Positions 52,150 through 64,000 of a DNA stretch of 64,000 bases are shown piece after piece. Source of the DNA: Hibiscus mutabilis (taxonomy: Eukaryota; Streptophyta; Magnoliopsida; Malvales; Malvaceae). Each line of letters opens with the position of its first letter. Positions within the stretch are counted from its first letter, which is position 1. Below the pieces are notes generated by a model. It ran no database searches. It was not told the origin of the DNA and worked only from the letters and a program-made list of their open reading frames with translations. The stretch is from contig CM033745.1 of the NCBI GenBank assembly GCA_019671005.1, positions 18,838,921 to 18,902,920 of the forward strand, given 5' to 3'. The position numbers and the translations under genes were made by a program.

Positions 52150-55076
52150 TGTAACATCCACCACCCAGTTTGGTAGAAAATCGGGTTAGAGCGTGTTACT
52201 GGTGAGCGATACGGTGGTTCAGTACGATAATTACAATCAATGATTGTCACTTAATCTATGTTGTGCTTCTTAAAGCTTATTAAACATAAACATTACCCCA
52301 TTTTATCCAATGAGAAGCAACAATTAATCAATTAGGACCGATTCTTAACTTCTACGAATATTAGGAACCAAACTATAAATTTGGTGAATTAGAGGTCTTT
52401 AAATGCAATTAATTGCACCAAAATTAGTTTCAATACAATAACATCGTGTCTTCAAAATTTTGTGTTGATATGATGTTATTTACCCATCCAATTAGTCTTA
52501 CCAAGATTTAGTGACTAATATGTAAACAATACAAAACTTTGTTTAGTATCTCCTAACTGATATAACAGACACCGTGCCGAAATGCCTTGGGGTCGTATCG
52601 GTACGGGAATACATGGATTTGACTCTAAATGGAGACTGACCAACTTTTTTTTGATACGGTCGAGGACCGTATCGGTACGGCATGCAAGGGTGATAACCCA
52701 ATCCTCAGCAACTCAAGAACTAATTTCGATGCAGCTTGACCAGTATCAATACGGGTTGACTAACATTGACTTTGACCAAGTCTCGTTTTCATACACTCTG
52801 TACTTGTACCAATACTATTAATTCTTTAAACCTCACTGCCCAAAGTCGTATCGAAACACCTTGGAGTCATATCGATACACCTGGGTTAGCATGCACTTTA
52901 GCTATCCCAAATATACACTACCGTACCAAAACAAGTGGACTCGTATCTGCACTGTAATGTCAAATTTTATCTGGTTTTTGGCTAATTTAACATGTTAAAC
53001 GATGTTCAAATGCAATGGAATTTTACCAGCAAGTTTATTAAGCTATAATCTATCAGCATGTCAAATTTTAGAGCTATCCGAATCCGTTTACTAGTTTTTC
53101 ACCTTTTAGTTCCAAATATTCATATTTAGCCATTTTTAAGCTATACCAAAAAGCCATTTAGAGTCTTAGACACTTTGTCATGCCAATGCATAATACACAC
53201 ATACCAAAAGAGTCACAAGTGACTAGTTCAACTACTTTGCCACCATCCTAGGAGTTCATAAAGTCAAAACACGTTACTTGAGGCTTGTAGTGATTTGTCA
53301 ACAACGTCGATTCTCCGATCTCCAACGGTAAAATCCTTAACCTGAAATGTATAGAATGAAATGCATTAGGCATACTTTGCCTAGTGAGGTAGTCACAAGT
53401 AAACACTTTATTAATGAAATGTATTCCAAATCATATCTTAACAATAACAATGCAATGAATCAATAGTAACAATAAAATGATCATGTTCAATAGCAATAAG
53501 TCTACATTTCGATATTAACCCTTGGATCGATTCGGGATAGTGGATACGCGAATTCTTATGCCTCACCAAAATAATGAATGGTATAGTCCCTTCGCCTCGC
53601 AATATGACTAATAACACATACATCCCTCCGCCTCGTCACAATAAAGGTCGTAGCCCAAAGACCGTAGTCTACCCGTACACTGTGCTCATAAATTTTATGG
53701 CATGCCAATTGTATCCAAAGTCTTTCTGAATCCAAAGTTCGGTGACAATATCAATGATCGGTGCTCGATAACAATAGCAATATTTAATGTTCTCATCAAT
53801 GAGCAATGAGTCGATATCAATATTCAATGGCAATACTAGTGACAATGACAATGTCCAATGATTTCAGTGACAATAGCAATGATCAATGTTTCACTTACAA
53901 TGTTGCGATAACAATAACTATGTCGATATTAATATTCAGTGACAATAGTTATAGCAATAGCAATGACAATATTCTATGATCAATGTTCAATGCTCATATG
54001 TTTCAATGGCAATAACGATGGCGAAATCGATAACAATGATTGATGACAATGATAATAACGATGACAATAGCAATAGCTATGCTCTGTGTCCAATGTTCCA
54101 TGCTTCCATTTTTCAATGGCAATATCAATAATCGATATTCAATGCAATAACTTACCTTAACTTACCAATTGAATCCACTACATGGTTCAATGCAATATTC
54201 CTTGAAAAAAATGTTAGCCATGCTATAATCAATGACAATGAGATTGGGAAAGGCACCTAGCCTAATCTCGGGACTCTAACTACACTCACATCGATAATTC
54301 GATGCTCATACGGCTCTCAGATGACAATTTTTTGTCCCTAGCTTTCTTCGGTGATGGTGGATGATCTCTATCCAATTCTTGAGCTAGGTTAAACAATAGG
54401 AATCAGTTTGAATCGATAATACGATATTGAAATCAATATAACGATATCAAAATCAATATCAAAGCTTAAAATAGCTATTAGCTATCAAATTTCATGGATA
54501 ACCAAAACCTTAACTTAATATTAGGCTTGATTTATTCATGGATTTCATCAGTAGGTTAGGGACTATGCCTTACCTGATCGATAACAATGTTTCGATATTA
54601 ATAAATCAAAAAAAAACTCAAGCTTTTATATCCTCAACAATGGAGGTGCTTGCTTGGAAGAAGATGGAGACAATAGAGGTGATTGCTTCTTTAGAAATCG
54701 GGTAATCCATTCTATGCTATTCTCTTTCTTTTATTTATTTAGCAATAACAAGGTTTTCCTTCCTTTGAAGGAATTGAGCTTGATCATTCTACGTGTGGAT
54801 GATTATAATTGAGGAGGGACTAATCGTAAGGTTAGTCCCGCAACTCTCAATTCCCTATGCTTGTACCATCAAACTTTTAATTTCTATAATTTAGTCACTA
54901 AATAAATTTCCAATACATTCGATAAGGTCCTTAAATCATAATTTGGTTCAATTAGAGTTCAATATCAATGAAATTGACCTCATGGTCAAGGTTAACACAG
55001 TATTTGAACAGTTCCAAAGTATGGTTTCCAATCGTCGGAACCCAATTTCGACTAGACCGAATTTCAAGATGTTACA
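52150..55076 (-). repeat. Gypsy 5' LTR (right), 2927 bp
   Basis: Directly repeated at 44413-47343, with modest substitutions and a few indels. It contains the GTATCGGTACGG word (about 52605 and 52668) and a long CAAT-rich tract (53440-54240). Confidence 0.93.
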
Positions 55077-55119
55077 CAAGTACTTGAGTCATGCATAATA
55101 TCTCTGTTGGAGACCTTTT
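55077..55119 (-). pseudogene. Copia B linker fragment between two insertions
   Basis: 43 bases read, in minus sense, in continuity with 57852 onward: EEIKRSPTEILCMTQVL. They lie between the Gypsy and the solo LTR and connect the Copia integrase side to the RT side. Confidence 0.8.
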
Positions 55120-57851
55120 TGTAATACCCCCTTCCCGGCCTGGTCGAGAGTCGGGTTAAAGTGTGTTATCGGTGAACGGTGTGGTGATCGGTATGTTAAA
55201 ATTTTAATTCAATGATCAGTAATATACTTTCCCAATTATTACTAAACTAGGAAAATAGCCTAATTATCCAATGTGAAACAATGGTTCATCAATTAGGGCC
55301 AATTTTTAACTTTTATAAGTACAATGATAGTAAGCTTGTAAATTTTCATGCTAACCAAACTTCATTTGCTTATCCAATTAGATCATATAATATCCAGTGA
55401 CCATTCCGTAAACATTGTAAAACTTTAGTCTGTCTTTTAATGGAATTAACTACCCTTTATCGATACACCTTGAGGCTGTACTGATACGGGTGTGCACAAT
55501 TTAGAATCCATTTGAATCTGTCAAGTCCTATTTTGATACAGCTGAGCTTGTATCGGTACGTTACACCAACTTTGACTTGTTATTTATGGTCTTATAACTG
55601 TAATAATGATCATCGTATCGATAGACCATCATGCCGCATCGATACGAAAATACTCAGATTCACTTCTAACTTTCATTAACCAATGCCCATTTTGATACAA
55701 CTGAGGTTGTATCAATACGGGTTGACTAGAGTTGACCTATTTCGAAACACCCTAAGGCTATATTACTGCCAAAACTTGTATCAATACACTTCAGGCCTTA
55801 CACTATATCGATACGCCTTACACTATAATGTCAATTTTTATCTAGTTTTTAGTCCATTTGACCTAGCAATCAATGTCTAAATGCAATGAAACTTTACCAA
55901 CAATATTTCAACACTGATATCTACTTGCATGCCAAATTTTAAGGTTATTCGAATTCATTTACCAACTTTTCCATCTTATGAGCCAAATAAGCCATTTTAA
56001 CCAATTTTAGGCCATTTAGTGCTTAGGGCATCTTTACACCACAACCATAAATGTACATGCCAAAAGGGTCATACATGACTAATCTAAGTACTTTGCCACC
56101 CTACTAGGAGTTCATAAGTTTGATATACATTACTTTAAGCTTGCTTGTGACTTGTCCAACAGTTCAACCTCTCCAATCTTCAACGATAGTTCCTTAACCT
56201 GAAATATATGAAGTGAAATGCATTAGGCATACTTTGCCTAGTGAGGTAGTCACAACTAAACACTTTATCAATGAGATGCATTCCAAAACATATCTTGACA
56301 ATAACAATGCAATGAGTCAATAATAGCAATGCAATGATCATATTCAATAGCAATAAGTCTATATTTCAACAATAACCCCTGGATCAATTCGGGATAGTGG
56401 ATACGCGAAATCCTACGGCTCGCCAAGTTAATGAATAGTCTAGTCCCTCCGCCTCGCCAATATGACTAATATCACAACACATCCCTCCACCTCGCCAAAT
56501 CAATATAGGTCGTAGCCTTGGGACCGTAGTCCACCCGTACACTGAGCTCATGAATTCTATGGCATGCCAATTGTATCTAAAGTCCTTTCGAATCCAAGGT
56601 TTGATGACATCGAAAATCAATGTTCAATTACAATAGCAATGTTTAATGTTCTTATCAATAAGCAATGTTCCGATGTCAATTTTAATAGCAATATCAATAA
56701 CGATGACAATGTTTAATAATCTCAATGACAATAGCAATAGTCGGTGCTTCATTTATAATGTTTCGATGACAATAATTGTGTCGATATTAATGTACAATGA
56801 CAATAACGATAACAATAATAATGACTATGCTCTCTGTCAAATACTCAATGCTTCAATATTTCAATGAATCGATGAAAATGTTCGATGGCAATGGATATTA
56901 TAATATCGATGTTCGATATTAAATACCATGACTTACCTTTACTTACCAACGATATTCACTAAGTAGTTTGACGTAATATTCCTTAACAATGATGTTAGTA
57001 ATACTATATACAATGACAATGGAATCGGGAAAGGCACCTAGCCTAATCATGCGACTCTGACTATACTCACCTCAATTGAAGCTTCTACGGTTCTCGAATA
57101 GCAACTCCCTTGTTCCTAGCTTTCGGTGAAGATAATGAATGCTCTCTTTCAATTTCTTGATCTAGGTAAACAGTAGGATTGCGTTAGAATCAATATTACG
57201 ATATCGAAATCAATATAACAATATCAAAATTAATATTTAAACTCGATATAAACAATATCTACGAATTATCCATGGATACCCAAAACTTAGCTTAAGATTA
57301 CTCTAAAATCTTTCATAGATTTCAACAATTTTTTAGGGGAAATAGCTTACTAGATCGGTATGAACGTTTCGGTAAAATAAACTGAAGAAAAATCTAAACT
57401 TCACTCCACCAACAATGGTGGTTCTTGCTTAGGAGAAGAAGATGATGGTGAGGTAGAGGTGTGTGCTTGTTTTGCAACCGGGTAAGACTTCTTTTATTTT
57501 ATTCTTCTACTTTTACTATAGGCTTAGGAGCTTTCCTTGTGATGAAGCAACCTTATCAATTTATCCCACGCATGGGAATTTTAATTAAGGAGAGGCTAAT
57601 CGCAAGATTAGTCCCTCATTCTCTCAATGATCTATAGTTCTACCCTCAAACTTTCAATTTTCATAGTTCAACCATTAGAGGTTTTCGATATTATTCAATA
57701 AGGTCCAAGATCAATAAATTGACCCAATTAGAGTCCAATATTGATACAATTGACCTTATGATCAAGTTAATACAATATTTGGACCCTTTTTGTGTAGGGT
57801 TTTCGATCGTCGAATCCCAATTTCGACTAGACCAGTTTTAGGGATGTTACA
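55120..57851 (-). mobile_element. Solo LTR related to the chromodomain Gypsy, 2.7 kb
   Basis: It starts TGTAATACCCCCTTCC and ends TAGGGATGTTACA, flanked by a perfect CTTTT duplication (55115-55119 and 57852-57856). It is colinear with the LTRs at 44413 and 52150 (shared CGGGATAGTGGATACGCGAA, CATTAGGCATACTTTGCC) but more diverged. No internal region. It is thus a separate, probably older or different-subfamily insertion. Confidence 0.92.
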
Positions 57852-58900
57852 CTTTTAATCTCTTCTTGAGATTTTCATAGTTCGTTGATTCCTTGATCGG
57901 ACCATCATAAGATATAGCTCTTTTTGAGGATTTTTATCTTTGAAACCTACTTGTCTACCACGCTTCAAGTGTGAGTTAGACTTATTAGCAATTAGAGTTT
58001 GTCCTTCTATGACATCAATTTTAATCGAAGCATTCATAGCTGGTATATGTGACTTGGTTGCTCTTTTAGGGTACGCAAAATTATTTGGTAATTGATTTGT
58101 TAAGTTTTATAAATGAATTATCCTTTAAACTTATAGTTCACATTGTTGAGTACGTGGATCACAATGAGATAATGACAATTCATTCCAACTTATTTTTTTT
58201 CAGCTATTTATTCTCCCATTAATATTGAAAAACTGACTCATTAAAATGAGACAACAAATCGAGTTGTAAATAAATTTCCCATTAGAAGCTTGAGATATTT
58301 AATGATCAAGGGGAATTTGAATCTAACATATATTTCCAACCTCTTTTGAGGACTCATCTTTGTGCGTTGTGGTGAAGTAATTAAAACATATAATGCACAA
58401 CCAGAAATTTTAAGAAGGAAAATATTTGGTTTTCAAAGAAAGACCATCTGTAATAGGGAGAACTTGTGATAATTTATTGGTTTGATGCGAATTATTGATG
58501 TTGGGTGTAAAATGACATGTTAGCAACATTATCAAGACAAATTGTCTTTATATGGTAATCTGAAAAATGTGCTCGTAATTTTATCATCTGAGCAAGTAAC
58601 CTCGCAAATGCCACGTTGTAGGTTGATAACAATGATACATATGATCATCTAGTCGATGCATCGATTAAAACCATAAAATATCTAGATGATCTATAAGAAT
58701 GGTGTATGGGCTCACTTCGTTGTAGAAAATTAATAGATTCATAATCTATCTTAGCTGGTGATGGTCGAATAATTAGTTTTCTTTGAGAGCAATCATCACA
58801 TGAAAAACATTACTTTGAAGAATTTGTCAGTTTTTCAATGAATGACCACATGAAGTGTCAATAACTTTCTGCATCATAATTGAACCAGAATGGCCTAACT
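57852..58900 (-). pseudogene. Copia B integrase and integrase-RT linker
   Basis: The lower end reads VIEGQTLIANKSNSHLKRGR, QVGFKDKNPQKE, a recognised Copia linker. Above it (to 58900) integrase pieces are heavily broken by stops and frame changes. The expected catalytic triad is not clearly readable. Confidence 0.72.
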
Positions 58901-59560
58901 GGTCATGTTAAATAATAAAGTTATTAGTAAATTTTTGGTTTACAATATCATGAGCTTTAGTTTGTACTAATTTTTGTGTAATACAATCCGGATGATAGTG
59001 CATATAATTTTCTAAGATTTTCTTATTGCCTCTAGTTATACACGTAATTTGGAGATATTCAGAATCCCTTTTCACTAATAATCCCATTATGATATTCATT
59101 TCTATGAATATCTTTAAAATTCAATAAGTCTCTTTGTGACTTTGACAAATATAACACATTGTGAATATGGAATTGAGTTTTATTTGGCAATAACATATTT
59201 TCTCTTTTGGAGCCTTCTAAGATATTAGTACTTTCGAATATAGTACTCGCATAATTTCCTTGAATTATTAAATGGGAAAGTATGCACAATTATACACCTT
59301 TCAATATGTGTGTTGTTTCATTCACTTCGGGAAATGAAAAATATTGAATATAGCATATATCAAATCGATTATCTATCAACGATAATTTCTCAAGAGCTTA
59401 TTTCTCAAATATTTTTAGTATTTTGAGATGTAGTACTCACATTTCTCTTGCATTCAAATGGTAAAAATATTTCTTATACTTAAGTATAGTATGAGTACTT
59501 GCACTGTCTGCTAAGCATAAATTATCACAATTCATTGCATATTTTATTCTGAAAGTAAAC
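58901..59560 (-). pseudogene. Copia B protease and GAG-pre-integrase
   Basis: CLADSASTHTILKYKKYFYH (protease, D-S-A active site, about 59470-59528), then FESTNILEGSKRENMLLPNK, THNVLYLSKSQRDLLNFKDI-like text and NEYHNGIISEKGF, then the GAG-pre-integrase end (NIIMGLLVKRDSEYLQITCI, HHPDCITQKL-like, KAHDIVNQKF). Frame changes near 59080 and 59300. Confidence 0.8.
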
Positions 59561-61230
59561 ATATTCTTCAAAGATATATAATAAATGTTTTAAAATATTT
59601 AAATATATATATAATATAAAACATAAATAAATAATATGTAAAGCATATTAATATAATGCAAAATAAATTAAAAGATCAATTATTTCTTTTAGAGGTTATA
59701 AGGAAATAAAATAAATGGGCGAATTATTCCCTTAAAGGTTATGAGGAAATCAACAACATTCAAATGAGTTAGACCAACACCACCATAATTATTTTCGCCA
59801 TTTTTATAAACAAAATTTGTTTATATTTTCTTTCATTTATCATTCATGATTGTAGATAAAGGTCCATAATGCTTCGGTGTTTGACAAGTACGGGATTAAT
59901 GGTTTAAAAATTTTAATATGATCTCTAACACTCTTGTCATCCTTATAATCCTACTTTTGGTGGGTATATGCATTCTTAAAATGATTATCTTATCCATGTC
60001 TATTTTTATGGCCTCAATCACGACCACAATTGCTAATGTGACATTTATTATTTTCGCTATAAAATGTCGCATTCACTTCAAAGAATGGAGCGAAATTAAT
60101 AGTTCTTTAAAATATTTTCACGATATTGTGTATGCAGAACAACATTAATTGCATAAAAAGTGGAGTATGTTTTTCTAACATATCCTCATTAGTGATACTC
60201 TAACGACAAAATTTTAATTTAATTTGAAAAATTCACATAAATGAATTTTATTCACTAACCATATAATGAATTATCATATTTGCATTCAGTTCAGGGAATG
60301 AAACAAATCCAATAATCGCAAGGAATAAACATCAAACTTGCATTCACTTCAGGGAATGTCTCCCATAAAAATTCTTGAATTAAGACGAATTTTCGTAACT
60401 TGAACTTTGAAAAAGTCTATAGTCTAGTTTCGACACAAAATAATTATTGCTTTCAAGCAAATATAGACTTTATAACAATCATATTATTAAAGAATAATTG
60501 ATCAAATAATATATATAATACTTACGAGACTTAAAAATCAAGACGCCAAATAAAAAAACTTACAGGTATTGAATTTGCCTTCAGTCTTTTTCCTTTTGAA
60601 TGAGGTTTTCAATCCAATAAAATATCGCATTGAAACTTGGTTCATCCTCAGCAAACTATGAAACAATCACACATTTTCATCACATTATTTTGTGAATCTT
60701 AAAAATCAAAATGCCAAATTCAAACAAATAATAATAAAAGTTAATCTCAAATATATGTTTGTATATATATAAAGCAAAAGTAAATAGAAAAAAATTATTA
60801 AGGTGCGTATAGCATGAGGAACTCAAAAAATATCATTGTCAAATGACATATCAAATCCACCGCTTTCTTCACTTTTCTTAAAGTAGATGTTGACCATTTT
60901 ATCACCATAATTTTCAAACTAAGTTGATCCCATAAGTTTTGTTGAAGGCTCGATATTTATTCCTGGAGTTATATATATAAACTCGGTGCAACAAAATGTC
61001 TTTGAATATTAGATCAAAATAATAATAAAATAATATATCAATATACACTAACCTTAATACAAGAGTGATTAACCAACCATTATATCGCTACATAAATAAA
61101 AAAACATACCAAACTTTTTAAGATAAGTTGAATATACGGTAGGTGTAGTCATCAATATCACGATGAAATCTTTTTCGAGAAATACCAACAAGAACCACGA
61201 TAAGTGAGCGGGATCGTGTTGATAACGTGT
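59561..61230 (-). pseudogene. Copia B gag remnant and leader, badly decayed
   Basis: Readable gag pieces in minus sense include FEVNATFYSENNKCHISNCG, GHKNRHG and DDKSVRDHIKIFKPLIPYL (59880-60090). The word CATTCACTTCAGGGAATG recurs (60069, 60283, 60341, and 59319 as a variant) and in minus sense encodes FPEVN. Next to the right LTR is ACACGTTATCAACACGATC, a common Copia leader motif. The rest is AT-rich with no frame. Confidence 0.6.
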
Positions 61231-61468
61231 TGTGAATAAAATAAAGAAGAACAAAGAACTAGAATAAAAGAACAAAGTTGAGAGACAAATAGAGAGACTT
61301 GTATTATATTCTCAACGTAGAGTTGTGTACAATGCTTTTTCCAAACTCTATATTTATAGGCATAAGATAAAAATCCTAATTTCAATGGGTATTAAACTCT
61401 AATAATAAAATACATTATTGTCTCATTTAATATATAAATATTCATCCTAAATAAAGATATTCATAACA
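61231..61468 (-). repeat. Copia B 5' LTR (right), 238 bp
   Basis: It begins TGTGAATAAAATAAAG and ends GATATTCATAACA, followed by the duplication ATAAA. It matches the left LTR at 37953-38190. Confidence 0.9.
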
Positions 61469-61473
61469 ATAAA

Positions 61474-62935
61474 CTATTCTTATAATTTTAAATATTTATT
61501 TGATTCAATAATACTCATAACTGTTTTTAACTAAAAATAATTTTTTTAGTTAAAGGAGTTTTCTTTCGTATGTTATATTATCACTAACATTTTTTAACAA
61601 ATAATAGTAGCTAGTTTTTTAAATAAAAAAGATATAATAGAATTACAATAAAAAATACAAATAGAGTCTACAAAACTATAATACATTAACCAGATCAACT
61701 AATTATTATTATTTAAATAATTAAAGTGCACAAATTAATAACTAAATATAAAATAAGACCATACAGGGTTAAAAATCTAACCAAACAACTCAAGAAAATG
61801 AAAGATAAATAAACATCATTGTCATTAGTAAAAGATAAACATCATCAACACTAATATAAAAATATATAACAATGATAGCACATTGACGAAACCGAGTTTA
61901 TCATCTCTCAACCAGAATTATCTTTGGTGATTGCAAGCGTTTATCAATACAAGAGAACCAGTGTGAAGGTCCAAACTAAGGGTAGGTTAACATAATAACC
62001 AAATAACCGTCAATTGAAGAAATAACGTAAAATTTAATTTTTTAAAAAAAGTAGAGAAAAACATACTATAACAGCAGAGAAAATGTGCCATAAGAGAAGA
62101 GAAAGTAATGCTATAAGAGTATAAAAACATTCATCATTTTTGTTAGAAAAAGAGGAAGACTTATTAAACAGTATAACATAAAAATTCGAATATGTAAAAA
62201 TAAAAATTAAAAAGATGAAGAAAAGATGGAGGAAACTAGAACAAAAGTTTTGACAAAAAAACATGAGCGACAATCATTTGACAAAGGAACGATAACACAG
62301 TTCACTTAAACCATTTAAAAGAGAAAAAAAAACTAGAAAAAGGTTTATTAACAACTTATTAGCGAAATAACTAAATGTCATTATATATTCAATTTAATAT
62401 TTCATGTGTTAATGGAATTTGACCGTACTTATCTTTGGTTAAATTACTATTAATATAAGGCATATTATTCTTTTAAGAAGAAAAATTGGATTTACGCCAC
62501 AAATTTTAAACATAAACTATAATAACATGTACTTATCAAAAAGTTATCATCTAATTTACAAATTGAATTGTTTTTATAAATACATAAAAACTTTGTTATA
62601 ATATATATGGGGTGGTGAATTCAAAAATATCTTCGGTTGAATCAATATAAATATAATAAGTGTTTCAATACAACTGTTTCAATTGAAGCACTAGGTGCAC
62701 ATTCTCGACGTTTAATTTGGTGTGAGTTTCACTTTTTAAAATAGTAATATATTTTCTTCCTCTTCATATTTTAACCTAGACAAAATAATATTTATATTAA
62801 ACATCACTTTATTATTAACACTATAATTAATTTTTTTTAATAACAATTAAGTATTAAAAGTTAAATATTTTTAGTAGCAGAGCAAGATAATTAAGATTTA
62901 CTGCTAACAAGTAACATCCTAGTAAGTGAAAAAAA
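61474..62935. other. AT-rich spacer, no gene seen
   Basis: Very AT-rich sequence without a long ORF, terminal repeat or RNA gene that I can recognise. Confidence 0.5.
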
Positions 62936-64000
62936 ATAGTTCTAACAGTTTCTTTCTTTAACGTTTTGGGATTGTCTAAAATTAAACGGCTTAAAAAGGG
63001 GCTAAAATGAGGTCATTTTTTTAAAACCGTTGGATCAAGCCATTTTAGTAATAGCCGTTAGATAAATAAATAAAAATTAAAAAAGCAACCCGGTGAACCG
63101 GTAACCTTATGAATAGGGTAAAAAGAAGGTCCAAACCAAAGCAAGCTTCAAGCTTTAGTTGAGCGGGAAAAAAAAGGAAGTTGAAGGGGTAGGGTTTTTC
63201 CAATCTGAAACACGAACGGTGCATTCCAGGGTGATTGAGCGGGATTTTGACTTGAACAAGATTTAGAAATAAGCAAGCTGTGAGTCTCTCATGTAAGTCA
63301 CCTAATTCAATCTGTTTCTATGGTTTTAGCATTTTGTGTCGTAGTTTATTTTATTTTTTCCTGTCTTATTGGAGGTTTTAAGGGCTTACTACTGATGGGT
63401 TCTCGTTGATTTGTAACTATACGCATCTTTCTTTTTAGAGCTGAATTTCTCTCTGCGTCAAGTTAGGGTTTTGTGTTTTTTAGTTAGTTTTTCTTGTTCT
63501 CCAAATATTTGAGTTTTCGAAGGTTTTCCCATTGGTAGGTCGTTTTGTTTTATGATTATATGCTTTTTTTCTGGAGTTTAATTACTTGTTGATGCTTGGT
63601 TAAAGGTTCTTTTAGGTAGAACCAATATTGAAAGATTTTAGCACTTGTATGTTTAGGGTTGAAGGGATGAGAGAGATTGGTACAAATAATTGATATGCTG
63701 CTATGAGTATGATTGTTATGGGGATAAGAATCTGATGCAATTTGAAATGTGTAATGTCAGTTTAAAGCATTCTCCATTTTTAATGTCTGTTTGAATTTCT
63801 TATGTTTTATGATTATCCGTTTTCTTAAGTTAAATATACAAAGCCAAAAGGATTTATGTGGTGTTATTTTATTTGTTATCTTATGTGCTTGAATGTGTTT
63901 CTGGTGAAGCCTAACTTTGACATGCTTATTTGTATCATGGTTTCTATCTATTACTTCCTTAATTCACGCTTTTTGCTATATATACTAAATGCATCGCCGT
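62936..64000 (+). promoter_or_regulatory. Probable promoter, 5' leader and first intron of a gene extending past the window
   Basis: Composition shifts to fewer AT runs, with short inverted words (AAACGGCTT, AACCGTT, GCCGTTA) at 62980-63062. A leader-like stretch (GGTAGGGTTTTTCCAATCTG at 63190) ends at a strong donor CTCAT/GTAAGTCACC (63291-63294). The following 700 bases are T-rich and contain no long ORF, as in a plant 5' UTR intron. No coding exon is visible, so the product is unknown. Confidence 0.4.

Larger units (their letters stand above)
44413..55076 (-). mobile_element. Chromodomain Gypsy LTR retrotransposon (Del/Tekay-like), 10.7 kb
   Basis: The LTRs 44413-47343 and 52150-55076 (2931 and 2927 bp) begin TGTAACATCC and end ATGTTACA. 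The flanks CAGGT (44408-44412) and CAAGT (55077-55081) match at 4 of 5. A PBS matching initiator methionine tRNA (TGGTATCAGAGCC in minus sense, 52133-52145) lies by the right LTR. Minus order is gag, protease, RT, RNase H, integrase, chromodomain. Long LTRs, iMet PBS and a C-terminal chromodomain fit the Del/Tekay chromoviruses. Stops occur in most genes. Confidence 0.93.
37953..61468 (-). mobile_element. Copia LTR retrotransposon B, hosting several later insertions
   Basis: The LTRs at 37953-38190 and 61231-61468 (238 bp each) are direct repeats, flanked by a perfect 5 bp duplication ATAAA (37948-37952 and 61469-61473). A PPT lies beside the left LTR. Minus-strand coding order from right to left is gag, protease, GAG-pre-integrase, integrase, linker, RT, RNase H. 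The coding text resumes across each insertion: 55077-55119 and 44412 join as a linker (MTQVL then NKEISINYV), and the RT is split between 44049-44300 and 38890-39250. Its own length is about 5.3 kb. Confidence 0.92.

Noticed and set aside
56646..56867. Met/Asn-rich + strand frame in the solo LTR
   Set aside because: It is produced by the CAAT-rich array, not by coding constraint.

Overview
This is nuclear DNA of a flowering plant, most likely a eudicot. The evidence is AT-rich intergenic DNA, GT-AG introns, a plant PUF-family gene relic, and plant-type LTR retrotransposons (Copia, Tat/Ogre, and a chromodomain Gypsy) that fill most of the window. I cannot name the species. I found no bacterial, organellar or viral gene set, no CRISPR array, no rRNA and no convincing full-length tRNA. 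No intact protein-coding gene lies wholly inside the window.

Layout. (1) 1-3200: AT-rich DNA with small DNA-transposon-like elements, a tandem repeat and a clear MITE with a TTAA duplication. (2) 3619-30370: one Pumilio-family (PUF RNA-binding) gene on the + strand in five exon blocks, now a pseudogene. Its second exon is split by a Copia retrotransposon (5144-27679, minus strand, target duplication CTTAG). That Copia is itself split by a 16.8 kb Tat/Ogre-type Gypsy element (9355-26173, plus strand, duplication GTTCT). (3) 30371-33000: intergenic DNA with a promoter-like stretch carrying three CACGTG boxes. (4) 33136-34173: a Pack-MULE-like transposon with about 140 bp terminal inverted repeats, carrying a fragment of an L-type lectin receptor kinase gene. 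(5) 34225-36420: decayed Gypsy gag-pro and a truncated Copia end. (6) 37953-61468: a second Copia (minus, duplication ATAAA) holding four later insertions: a Copia LTR remnant (about 39251-44048) that itself contains a 4.2 kb solo LTR (39502-43726, duplication TATAG); a 10.7 kb chromodomain Gypsy (44413-55076); and a 2.7 kb solo LTR (55120-57851, duplication CTTTT). (7) 61469-64000: AT-rich spacer, then what looks like the promoter, leader and first intron of a + strand gene that continues beyond the window.

How the parts relate. Target-site duplications and reading frames that resume across insertions give a relative order: PUF gene, then Copia, then Ogre on the left; Copia, then Copia LTR, then giant solo LTR, plus Gypsy and solo LTR, on the right. 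All element coding regions seen carry stops or frameshifts, so none looks autonomous. The PUF relic also has damage independent of the Copia: a frameshift, a deletion removing repeat 3, a broken splice donor and a small deletion in repeat 8. The strongest items for follow-up are the pseudogene's lesion series, the Pack-MULE, the Ogre element's extra ORF, possible intron and 3' repeats, and the solo-LTR-inside-LTR nest.
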